Shown one piece after another: positions 34,019 through 43,706 of a stretch of DNA of 64,000 nucleotides (the first letter of the stretch is position 1; each line of letters starts with the position of its first letter). Source of the DNA: Albifimbria verrucaria (lineage: Eukaryota; Ascomycota; Sordariomycetes; Hypocreales; Stachybotryaceae); the NCBI GenBank assembly GCA_020081605.1, contig JAHREC010000011.1:4650001-4714000 (forward strand), in the 5' to 3' direction. Made by a program: the position numbers and the translations under genes. Under the pieces are notes generated by a model that worked only from the letters and a program-made list of their open reading frames with translations, had not been told where the DNA came from and did not search any database.

Positions 34019-35681
34019 TCACAGGCACTGAGAGTACCATTGGTTGGAGACCTTGCAACTGCCCTGGGCACAGCACGTCGGGCCGGTCCACGACTCACCA
34101 CCACACTGACCGTACAACGCTGCGCAGGTACCGGGTGGGGAGGAGGAACCAGGAGGAGGTTGCGAAGTAGAGCTGGGAGGAGGCTGTGACTTGGTGGTGG
34201 TGGTAGTAGGCGGCGGGTCGGTGCTACCGCTGCCCTTGGTCAACTTGACTGTCACGACGGCCTTGCTGGGAATTGACACGGTGACAGCTCCGCCGGATAG
34301 AGGTGCGTCGGTGTTGCCGAAGTTGGTTCCCTGGCGAGTAACCCAGGCGGAAGCGGCGGAGGGGCTGAAGCCCTGGAAACCGACACGGGCGGACTGCGCT
34401 CCGGTGCCGGTGTTGGTGAAAACGACGACGACAGAGCCATCGGTGTTCTGGAATGCAGTAGAGATGACACCTGAAGGGGCGCCGGTGAGCTGAACACGCT
34501 TGGCGCCGGGGCGGATGTGACGAGACCACATAGCAAAAGCCCAGAAGATACCCGAGACGGTAATGGTGTTGCCGTCGGCAGAGTCGATCAAGTGTGAGCC
34601 AGACTGCTGCTGGTTCTTCTCAAAACCCTCCCAGTAGAGGTAGGCTGAGAGCTGAGCGTTGGTCATGGCATTGGCCAGCTTGACTGCCCAGGTGAAGCCC
34701 TCGTTGCCGGCACCGTTGCTGTACCAGGTGGTGACAAGGCGCAGGCTAGAGCCCGTACCAGCCTCGGTGTTCCACTTGGGCAGCGACGTCTGGCTGAGGT
34801 TGATGGCATCGGAGCTGTACGAGTGCGAGGTAATGACGCCGAGGTAGCGCGTGGAGCCTGCGTTGACGAGGTTCGTGGTGAAACCGTTCTGGGCGTTCCA
34901 GCCGACAGCGTCGCAGCAGGTGAGGACAACGTTGCCGAGTCCGTTGGACTGCAGGGTGTTGTAAAGCGTGGGGATGAAGGAGATGGCCTCCTGTGCATTC
35001 GCGCTGATCTGCATCTGGGAGTACGAGACTTGGTAGTCAGGCTCGTTGAGGAAGCCGAGGTGTGTGATTGTGATGCCTTCCTGCTTGTAGTACTTTACGT
35101 ACTGGACGAGGAAGTTGGCATATGCTTGCCTCCAGTCGCCGGACGAGCATGACCGGCCAGTGGTACCGCAAAGGTATCTTGACGTATAAGTTAGCAAGGG
35201 AGCTTGGTATATGAGCTGAATTGGTCACAAGAGGCTTACCCAGGAGTAGCTTCGTTGCCACTCGTCTTCATGAAACCCGGTGCACTCCAGGCATCAGCGT
35301 AGATGGTCTTAACGCCATAGGCCACAGCTTGCTGTGTGAACCAAAACTGGCCTCGGTCATTGCGGTCCCATGTGTACTTGGGAGTTCCAGATGGGGAGCC
35401 AGGGCTGGTGGGGAGGATGCTATCGCCACTGCCACCAGAACCGATGCGGTTACGAATGATAGAGAAACCAGCACCGGTGGTGGTGCTGAACAGCAGATCC
35501 AGCGCATTCTTGCGAGTGCTTTCAGAAACCTGCTGGAACTCGAAGCGCGGCCGAAGGCCTGGGAGAAACCGAAGCCGTCAATGCTTTGGTATGTTGTCCC
35601 GACGTTGACGGTGACGGAGGTTTGCGCAACCGCCGAGGCGACGAGGCCGTATACAACGGCGGCTCGTGCGAGGAAGCCCAT
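34019..35681 (-). CDS. GH30 glycoside hydrolase (xylanase/glucanase type) with C-terminal CBM1
   Basis: Secreted polysaccharide hydrolase. The ATG at 35681 opens a signal peptide ([20 protein letters not shown]). The catalytic barrel starts [17 protein letters not shown], continues [12 protein letters not shown], and carries the acid/base Glu in [13 protein letters not shown] and the nucleophile Glu in [12 protein letters not shown] beta-sandwich side domain follows, then a Pro/Ser/Thr linker and a CBM1 cellulose-binding module ([19 protein letters not shown] ... QWYSQCL) with the usual Cys and aromatic residues. One intron at 35178-35239 (62 nt). One T is missing (plus-strand AA at 35543-35544) between GRA and FEFQQ. 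Corrected length is 533 residues. The fungal subfamily with CBM1 is mostly xylan- or glucuronoxylan-active, but beta-1,6-glucanases also occur, so the substrate is not settled. Confidence 0.93.
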
Positions 35682-37570
35682 CTTGTTTCGGATTACCTGA
35701 TGAGTTGGAACGTGGGTATTGGACGAGGCAGTCCCTGCAGCTCTTGGCTAAGCTGGGCCTGCTTGGCACCCGCGAGCATGGTAGCTATATATACAACAGG
35801 CTCGGCCGAGACACCAGAGACTGCCATTACGCCAGGATCGCAATTCAAGGACACGATACCGTGGGCGGAAGTGTTTGTTCCGCGAAGACGCCGTTCGTCC
35901 CATGCAATGCGGGCCCACGCCGGTAGTGCGAAACGCCCAATTCTAGCCAGTGGTGGGAAAATAACGATTGGACCACGGATCCCTACCACGCACTGGGGAA
36001 CGAGCTGTCAAAAGTCCCGCCAACCAAGGATGTTGTTCTGACGACATCCCTGTGCAGATCTAAGCCCTGGGGCCTGGCACAGAGGGCACGCAGCAGCGTT
36101 GAGATTGCTGGCGTGGCCCACGCGCCCTGTCATAATATGTGGATAATCTGGGACTTTTCGGCCGGATCAATTTCCGTAGAGGACTAAGATGAGATGAGGT
36201 GGACAGTCCGATGTTCCATATAAGGCCAAGTCCAACCCAGGCGCATCGCCGTCCGTGCCGTTGGACCGAGAGATTTGGATGTGCCGGGTGGTTTCAGGGA
36301 GAGTTGCCTTTATTGTCGTGATATTGCATGATTGAAGAGTTAGTTATTCGTGGGGTTACTTGGAGGTGGCTCGACAATGGCTTGGGAGTAGAGTGGTCTA
36401 GAACTGTTCTGGGCTCATGCAGAGGATCGATTCAATATACTGGCGATTTATTTGCTGCCTACAATCAAGAAAAACTATTGCTCCAGGAACGGGATCGAGC
36501 TATGAGCGTAAAGTAGCTGCATGATTGAATTCGTTGCGCAATGGACACAGCAACGTTAGTAGGCCGTGTCGTTTCGTTCGATTTATACACATTAGCTAGC
36601 TTATGTGATCCTGTTCCTGCAGCGATAGTTCATCTTGATTGTAGGCAGCGAGGAAACCATTCTTGTTTCAGATTGTCTGCTCAGTTAGGTCGTCGTTATT
36701 GGACGAGGGAGTCCTTGTATCCACTATCCGTACAATTTCCTCGTTTACATGTTTTGTTTAATTGTGATGTCGACTAAAAATGCAACAGCAGCTTGATTTG
36801 TGGAAGCGCAATTGGAAGCCCAATATATTCAACATCATGTCCATCACCGTTTTCCTCACCAATTCCTCTTCATATTTTTGATTTTGCCCTCTTTACGAAT
36901 ATCCCATTCTGTCTTGCATAATAGTTTTCCTACGTGTTCACCTTGACATCGAGTATTCTTCCCGCGATGATCATTGCGTTGCCATTGCCTCCTTTGATGA
37001 GGTAGGCAAGAGAACGAATAATTCGAAGCGGCACAATGCAGAACCCAGAAGCTGTATCAAAGTTGAATTCTACTACAGCCTCCCTATCATTGGCGTTTCG
37101 TTTATCCATTAAGTTGACTAGAAGAAAATACGAGCAGCTCAATTTGTGGAAGTCTCATTTATAGACCGATATGTTTTCATGTCATTGATTGTGTTCTCCA
37201 TGAGAGTCTTCCGTGAGCATCTTCTATGAACATCCTCTATCAGAATCCTGCATATCCACAAACACTCATCGTCCTGTTACGACTTCGCTTACATATTAGA
37301 TTCCCCTCATTCTTTTGTCTTTTCATTTATTTTTTTATTTCTCCTTTCTCTCTCTTCACTTTTCGGTTGCTGTCATGAATGTCCTGCCTTCTTACTTGGT
37401 TTCTTACTTGGTCCTCCTGCCTCAGACTGTTCTGGACAGGAGGAAGGTACGGTTTATTGATGGCCGTCGTGGTCATGTCCACGAGTTTTGTGGTCATTTA
37501 GTTTTCTTCTTTTCATTCTTCTGTATAGTGGCATATTTAATGACAGCGCTTTTTGGATAGCGACCCTACA
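35682..37570. other. Gene-poor stretch with repeat relics
   Basis: No supported gene. It contains the GH30 promoter at the left, an imperfect inverted repeat at 36454-36648, and a segment at 36640-36720 that resembles the start and 5' UTR of the GH30 gene. The word ATTTGTGGAAG recurs at about 36,797 and 37,141 in similar surroundings. A 58-codon frame on the minus strand ending near 36,930 has no recognisable features. A T/C-rich tract covers about 37,310-37,372. Confidence 0.5.
36454..36648. repeat. Imperfect inverted repeat, arms about 43 nt
   Basis: The left arm (36454-36496) and the reverse complement of the right arm (36606-36648) share GCTGCCTACAATCAAG, then AACTAT, CAGGAAC and GGATC in the same order and spacing, with about six mismatches. 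The loop is about 110 nt. It could be terminal repeats of a small dead element or a fold-back duplication; no target-site duplication was identified. Confidence 0.6.
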
Positions 37571-37860
37571 ATGAATGTAATTACTGGCCAGATTGCTTTT
37601 TTACATCGTCCACTCTTCTGGATATCACAAGCACACTGTACTTAACTGAGGTGTACTAGATCCAAAACATCATTAACGACCACTGGGACCTGATCACGAA
37701 ATGTGTGACCGGGTTCGTTTGCGTTCTGTGTGGCTTGGCGGCATATATGGTGTCCACGCCGGAGACCCAAGAGGCAGTCCGCCGACTGCTTTGAAGGTTG
37801 ATGGAGGATGATGAGGCTCGCCAAATCATCCTTGACGCCATACTTGGCAATGAGCCTTAA
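37571..37860 (+). pseudogene. Possible small spliced membrane-protein gene with in-frame stop
   Basis: Tentative. An ATG AAT exon (37571-37576) could splice over a GT-AG intron at 37577-37659 (CTTAAC-like branch site, TAG end) onto a frame encoding IQNIINDHWDLITKC, a hydrophobic helix (VTGFVCVLCGLAAYMV) and TPETQEAVRRLL. A TGA at 37792-37794 then interrupts the frame, which goes on as RLMEDDEARQIILDAILGNE to a TAA at 37858. With a sense codon at the TGA the product would be 67-68 residues. The helix and the charged amphipathic end look protein-like, but there is no family match I know and the two-codon first exon is weak evidence. Confidence 0.22.
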
Positions 37861-39068
37861 GCACGGACCGGAACAGCCTGGTCCACATTGACGGATCAGG
37901 TCCCTCGACAACCCCGGTGCCCTTGCCTGGTCCAGCCGGGACCCCACTGTTGCATTATTGGGCCTTCGGCCTCAGGAGTTTGTCCCGCTCCTCGGAGTGA
38001 CTCAGGTACGCCTGAATTTGTCTCAAAGGATATTGTTGTCGGCTAACTCAGCAATAGCATCGAGGTTCCCCAATTGACCACAATTCAACGGGCGGGCTTA
38101 ACGTCCCCTTCTGTACTTTCGTACTGCGGTTGTCGACTTCGACGATTCGACTTGGTTGTTCCGATGCAACAGTACCTCTGGTCACCGAAAAACAAACCAA
38201 GTAACCCTCAACCTCAACCGCAATACTGCTCTGCTTCCAACAAGTCCGATCGAAGCCACAACTAAGGGCCCTTGACCCCCACTGTTGCATTATGCTGCCT
38301 TGGATATCTACACTGGACTACTACCAATCAAGATCATCCTCGAACTCTTGCTGTTGCATCATGCGGCCTTCGATAGCCCTCGTTGCTGTACTACGTTGCT
38401 TTCCTCCGATACCTATACTTGAGGGCTATGGTCAACGGTATTCTCGACCTTCCTTACTATACTGAGCTACCTGCGATAGCCTAATTGATGGCTACACTGA
38501 AAGAACATTCATGATACGGCGTTATGCTGTCTCCGATGGCCCTCGCTGCTCCGCTACGCCGCGTTCGATGCCTACACTGGATAGTCATAACCAAGGGTAT
38601 CCTTGACCCTGCTGTTGCATTGTGCTGCCTTAAACTCAATTGAATGGCCACACCGGAGAATATTTTTGACACTGGCTATGAAATTGTGTTGCCTTCGGTG
38701 GCCCCTCGCCACTCCATTATATTGTCGCCAATGTCATCGCCAAAGGGCTTTGGCTAAGGACATCACAGACTCCTGCTGCCCCACCAGGCTGCCTTGAATG
38801 GATCCGATAGCCATGACCGAAGGAGTTCTCAACCTTGTGGAGAGCGTCATGGCAGACACTATTCGAAAGCCGCTATAGTAGCTGTGACAACAAAGGCATT
38901 AATAAGACCGAATGGTTGAGCAGAGAACCACATTCTCATGAGCATGGAATCAACTCAGACGAAAGCATCTGCCTCTAAAGCTACCATGCATGTCAATACC
39001 ACGATGAGCAGTGAGCCTTGTAGCTAGTGGTACTGTGAGTGCTGCGAATGATGACTATCTGTGCTGTC
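37861..39068. other. Intergenic, mostly degenerate repeat
   Basis: No supported gene. It is largely occupied by the degenerate repeat described separately (about 37,940-38,830). The remainder is unremarkable. Confidence 0.5.
37940..38830. repeat. Degenerate minisatellite-like repeat (unit about 100 nt or less)
   Basis: The words CTGTTGCAT (37947, 38282, 38351, 38612), TGCTGCCTT, CGATGGCCCTCGCTGCT and CCTACACTGGAT recur in the same order with many substitutions and uneven spacing of about 70-335 nt. At 38,510-38,640 the order is TATGCTGTCTCCGATGG, CCTCGCTGCTCC, TTCGATGCCTACACTGG, CCTTGACCCTGCTG, TTGCATTGTGCTGCC, which gives the clearest unit. It looks like an old tandem array decayed by point mutation. 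No coding frame runs through it. Confidence 0.55.
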
Positions 39069-39485
39069 TCACGTATCTCCAACAAACAGTCGCAACAGCC
39101 ACTCTTTTACATGGTTGAATCCACCCCACATTAACTCCCCGACTATGTGGCTGTCCTCGGGTTCTATAGCTACCAGAAACCCGCAGTAAAACCACATCAA
39201 AAGATTCCAGATTACGAGCGCTTCTATGAACTCTCGAGTGGTTGCGCTCGATTTCTGCGCACCGAAAAAGTCATAACTTCCCTTCTCAACCAGCACGAGT
39301 GTCCTGTATATGGTGTGCAGAACCACCATGCCTAGAACATACTCCCCGCATCGCCTATGAAATAGGTAGTGCCCAAAGGCATTTACTCCTGGCGGAGCAG
39401 GTGGAGCTGCTCGCCGAGATGGGTGGTAAAGGCAGGCCAGGGCCAATGGCGGGCCAACATACTTGAATAAGGTGCTGAGTCTCAT
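39069..39485 (-). CDS. Small predicted membrane protein of unknown function
   Basis: A 138-codon frame from the ATG at 39485. It has a hydrophobic N-terminal part (LFKYVGPPLALACLYHPS), a second hydrophobic block (YVLGMVVLHTIYRTLVLV) and a third (FIEALVIWNLLMWFYCGFLV), then HIVGELMWGGFNHVKEWLLR. Three short membrane-spanning helices are plausible. I do not recognise the family. It stands alone in a gene-poor region. A frame break cannot be excluded given the state of neighbouring genes, and the start may lie elsewhere. Confidence 0.5.
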   Translation of the reverse strand: MRLSTLFKYVGPPLALACLYHPSRRAAPPAPPGVNAFGHYLFHRRCGEYVLGMVVLHTIYRTLVLVEKGSYDFFGAQKSSATTREFIEALVIWNLLMWFYCGFLVAIEPEDSHIVGELMWGGFNHVKEWLLRLFVGDT

Positions 39486-40312
39486 GGCTGATTGTTAAGA
39501 CTGATATGGGAAATGGGGTACTGATAAATGATGTTGATGCAATGACTGTGAATAGCTCATCCAGCTAGTATCGTCAATATGGTGTGGTTTGTGGGCAACT
39601 TGACGAAAACCAGGCACAACTGGATAAAAGACGAAAACAAGAGATTGACAACAAGAAAATCAGACGACAGACTTGGTAAATATATAGTAATTACAGTCAT
39701 CAAGATACCCACTGGTTATTTGTCGTTCGTCCAAGAGGGTGATCATATACCTGTCTGTCCCTACCTTGATAATAATGGGGCCACCCCGAATTCTGCAACT
39801 TTGACTTTGAGATGGCATTCGACAATACAGAAAGACAAAATTTCTGTCTGCCATACACACCAGAAGTCCATCTCTATACACTACCGGGGCTGGTGGCGTA
39901 GATTATGGCTTCATTCTCCGTATTATACTGTGTATGACTGCTCAGGTCGTCCCACTCAAACTGCATCGATTTGACACTATTATAAGAAATTCATGCTCAT
40001 GCTACGGAGCAATATAATGAAATGAATTTATTCACGCCTGATTGATATATGCTTAATCGTTGCGCTTGCGTCTTTATAGTTCATGGACAAGGTTGGACGT
40101 CTTCATTTCATAGAACATATATGGACACTCTTTGGTTTTGCCCATCTGTCAATTGACTGAATGGTCTCATAAATCTATAGTCCTAAGTAAATAAAGGTGT
40201 GAAGAAGATCAAGATAATAAACAGCTAACAAATCCCTGCGTAACCTGCACGCGTATGTGCTCTCTACGATGTATGCTTTGACGCCACTATATGCATGCCA
40301 TGGCTTCATTTA
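39486..40312. other. Intergenic, AT-rich
   Basis: 827 bp, AT-rich from about 39,960 onward. No supported gene. Confidence 0.45.
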
Positions 40313-41073
40313 TTAGATCAGACCATACTCAGCGGCGAAAGGGTCATCCTCCTGCTCAAGGAAGTTCCACTCCATCATCCTCTTGGTGGTCTCGCTTTGG
40401 TTGCGGTCGAAAGCGTGCTCCACCCAGGCAATGGTCATGTCCACACCGGCGCTGACACCGGAGCTGGTCCACAGCTTTCCGTCGACGACCCAGCGGGCCT
40501 TGGCGATCCAGTTGACGTCCTGAGCACCCTCCTGCTCCTGAACCCACTTGAAGGCGGCCTTGTTCGTGGTGGCGTTGCGGCCGCCAATCTTGCCGGTACG
40601 GGCAAGCAGAGCTGTGCCAGTGCAAACAGTCATCATGTACTGAGGCCATTCGCAGTCACTGTTGCCCAGTCTCTCCGAGAGCCAGTCAACGTGTGGCTGA
40701 GTGGCAGTCAGGTTGCGTGTACCTGAGCCACCGGGAACGATGATGACGTCCAGGTCGGGAGCATCGTCGAACGAGTGAGTTGGGAGAACCCATTCGGTGA
40801 AGAAAGGAGAAGCACTCTTGCCAGTGTTTCCGTAGGAGACACCATCAAAGATCTGGCGCTCAACACTGACGGGGTTCAAGTCCGTTGAGAGGATAGACAA
40901 AGTCATGGGGTTCTTCAAGGACAGGGTGTTGAAGACGTTGATGGGTCCGAACACATCAATGGCTGTGAAGCCAGGGAATAGCACCATTCCGACGCGCAAA
41001 GGGGCTGCAATCTTGTTAGCAAATACGAATTCATTCTAGTCCATACTCGAAGCTTACCAGTAACGTTGACCAT
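40313..41073 (-). CDS. DJ-1/PfpI family protein (isonitrile hydratase/glyoxalase-like)
   Basis: Cytosolic class-I glutamine-amidotransferase-like fold. The first exon is only 16 nt (41058-41073, MVNVT), joined over an intron at 41005-41057 (53 nt) to APLRVGMVLFPGFTAIDVFG. The strand-helix with the nucleophile Cys is MMTVCTGTALLARTG (the nucleophile elbow), preceded by DLDVIIVPGGSGTRNL. The motif KARWVVDGKLWTSSGVSAGV is typical of the InhA/PfpI branch that includes isonitrile hydratase and several fungal ThiJ proteins. 235 residues with no frame break. Activity could be isonitrile hydration, glyoxalase III or amidase; sequence alone does not decide. No operon-like partner is near. Confidence 0.9.
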
Positions 41074-42758
41074 CTTGACGATTTTCTGTATTTATTTTCT
41101 AAGGATTGAAAAGAACGAATGTAAAAAGCCGACCAGGGCAAAGAAATGAGTGACAAAGAAAGGAAGATGAGGTTATGAGATTGTTATTCAGAATGAGATC
41201 TCTAACTCGATCACGACTTGCTGAATTCTTTATACTTCGTTCAAAACTTACAGAGACTGGTCTCAAGAGGCCCGTGATCTAAATTTGGGGGCTTTTTGCA
41301 TCCGACGGCCATCGGCAACAACTCTGAGCACAGAGCATTTTTGCGCAATTATAGTAGTGGGATCGAGTCTAAGAATTGGGCCATATGGGGGCATGGCAGA
41401 GAGTGCCCCTACTAGTTTGGGACCAAGCATAACTTGGGGAACAACTATGCGACGAAAACTGCTTGGCACAATCAACTATCATTGACCTCTAATTCCGAAA
41501 GCGTTCGGATATCTCATGTAGAGGTGTGATTAGGTGTGGTCTGGGCGGAGCCAAGATACTGAAGATGGGCCTTGGACGGGGATGACCGTCTGGTTTGGAG
41601 GTTACTGATCTGTGCTTTTTGAAACGGACGAACTCCAGGAATGTGTTGGGATGCAGTCAGCACAACTGTGTGGGCTATTTTGTTGCTTTACAGGGGCGTT
41701 CACAACCATTCACTGGCCTGTACCAGACCCTGGCCCAATCTTTAATTTTCCCACAGCTGGGTGATCCCTTTCATTCTAAGGATACCCCATAATATCTGTT
41801 AGCCAAAACTGGGGAGGATTTAGAACACCCGTAAATTAAGCCTAATTCGTCGTGGAGGCTCTTGGCCTGTGGAGAGTTTCAGCCTTGCTGGCGACACTAC
41901 CTATTAATACACTGACCAACTGAACTCATAGTGAAGATCTAATGTATGAATGGTTCGTGAGAAACATTGTCCTGCGATTACTTTTTTTTTGACACAACCG
42001 CCATGATAAGTCTGGATAAGTGGATTTCTCCCAAGCTCACAGCAAGTGAAACAGCTTGCATTGATTTGTTCATTCTGCCTTACTCCGCACATTTCTTGAA
42101 GCAAGGAGGATCGAAGGATCTTGCGAAAGTGGGACACCCAACCCTGTTCCGGGCGACTTTCTGGAATACAAATGCAGTCCTCGGTCCCGATGCTCGGTTC
42201 ACGGCAACACAGGAGGTGTGGAGAACTTGTACCGGTTCTGCTTTAACAAAGCTGCTTCATTGGCCAAGGTAAAGACTTTATTTGAAGTCATGTTCAACGA
42301 GTTTAACCTAGTCGTTGCATCTTCTAAAGCTACTTGGTTCAACTGCGAGTTTATCATTGCTCATGAAGCTAATAATTGTGTGGGCATAGATGGATTGCTA
42401 TTCACTGAGCCAAAGCAGAATTGTCCAACTCACACTGTAAGTAAAATAGGCTACGATACATTAGATTTGGTATCGGTAGATTCACATTGTAGATATGACA
42501 TGGATGCCTGACTGCGTGTGAATGAGCAAGTTTCTGGCGTGCACACACGCCTCTTGTGATGCCCACTCCGCAATCTCTTTTCCGAGAGGAGACCGAGAAT
42601 GGGTCTGAAAATAGAAACCTCACATATCCACCGCAACAACTATCCCAACAGTTGCTTTCGTTTTCTAAACACTGCAGCAATTGTCATCATATTCCCCGTC
42701 CCCAAGCTACCAAAAAATAGAGCGCTCACGATTCGAAGTGAGAGATGCGCAAAAGAAA
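41074..42758. other. Intergenic, 1.7 kb
   Basis: No supported gene. Plus-strand frames at about 42,003-42,272 and 42,218-42,511 overlap and have a slightly protein-like composition, but show no recognisable motif. They may be a decayed gene. The DJ-1 promoter occupies the left end. Confidence 0.4.
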
Positions 42759-42848
42759 GGCCCGAATCGCGATTCGAACGCGAGACCTCTTGCAGATGAG
42801 CAGGTTCAACCTCCCAAAGCAAGAATCATACCCCTAGACCATTCGGGC
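42759..42848 (-). tRNA. tRNA-Pro (TGG anticodon), with 18-nt intron
   Basis: On the minus strand a 7-bp acceptor stem GCCCGAA/TTCGGGC encloses D-arm GGTCTAGGGGTATGATT, anticodon stem CTTGC/GCAAG with loop TTTGGG-T (anticodon TGG), and T-arm TCGCG/CGCGA with loop TTCGAAT. The discriminator base is C. An 18-nt intron beginning AGGTTGAACC sits one base 3' of the anticodon, the canonical place. The 3' flank (CTTTCTTTT) supplies a Pol III terminator. All stems pair fully. Confidence 0.93.
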
Positions 42849-43706
42849 CCTGTTCCGGTTGTGCAGTTGCGCTGGGTTACTTTCTCACAGGTGTCTTGAC
42901 CAGGACTCGCTCGTCAGACTTGCAACTTTCCAACCAAGAGGCAGGCGAACCAATTACCCTAAACATCCTTCAATATTGCAGTATTTCGTTTTGCACTCTG
43001 GAAAAGTCTGGCAAGAAGCTAGGTCCACATACTTGAACGCACCCTACCTCAATGTGCTTTGTTGGGAAAAGGAAATTCGGTTACGCCTATAACGCTCACA
43101 GTTTTACGCGCATTCGTCTTTCACCCCAATTCGTATATAATCTAGGACTTGGATAACTTGAGCTACTAAAATGATGTCGACCTTTACTACTACTACTACT
43201 GCTACTACTACTACTAATTACCAAGCTGCCACACAACATCTACAATTCTCTTTCGCTGACATGAACCTGAGCCTAGTTGCTAGGGAACCTGCCTCACAAA
43301 GATGTATGCTGTGGCATCATAATCGCATAGTCTAGACTACTAAATCAGACAGCTATGAGCCAACGGTAACAATAAGTGGCTGTCCACGGTTAGATGACTA
43401 TAGTATATGAAGAATATGAGTATTCTTACACATCCTTCGCTTCCGAGATCTAAGAGTAAGCGCGAAGCAGCATTTCGGATATTGCCAGTCTGTACTTTCT
43501 AACCGCGTATTTTTATCCTAACCCTGTCTTGGTAGGTAGATCACTACTACTTCATACGTGTAAATGCTAAGCCTCGGATGTTTTGGTCAATGCAACGATA
43601 GTCTACGTCCCCGCTCGAGTACTGCATGCGGGGATGCCATTTGGTGGGACGAAGTTATACTGCCTTTTATTTCTTCTTCCATTCTAATCTTGGCTCCTGG
43701 TTCAAC
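42849..43706. other. Intergenic, with a TAC microsatellite
   Basis: 858 bp between tRNA-Pro and the M61 peptidase gene. Apart from the trinucleotide repeat listed separately nothing is seen; the right end is the peptidase promoter. Confidence 0.45.
43185..43216. repeat. (TAC)n trinucleotide microsatellite
   Basis: About ten TAC units with one TGC interruption. Simple repeat. Confidence 0.8.

Noticed and set aside
37940..38830. CRISPR-like array
   Set aside because: Eukaryotic context, units are degenerate and unevenly spaced, and there are no unique spacers between identical repeats.
41967..42511. Two overlapping plus-strand frames that could be one broken gene
   Set aside because: Composition is slightly protein-like but I recognise no family and can place no start or introns; mentioned only as intergenic content.
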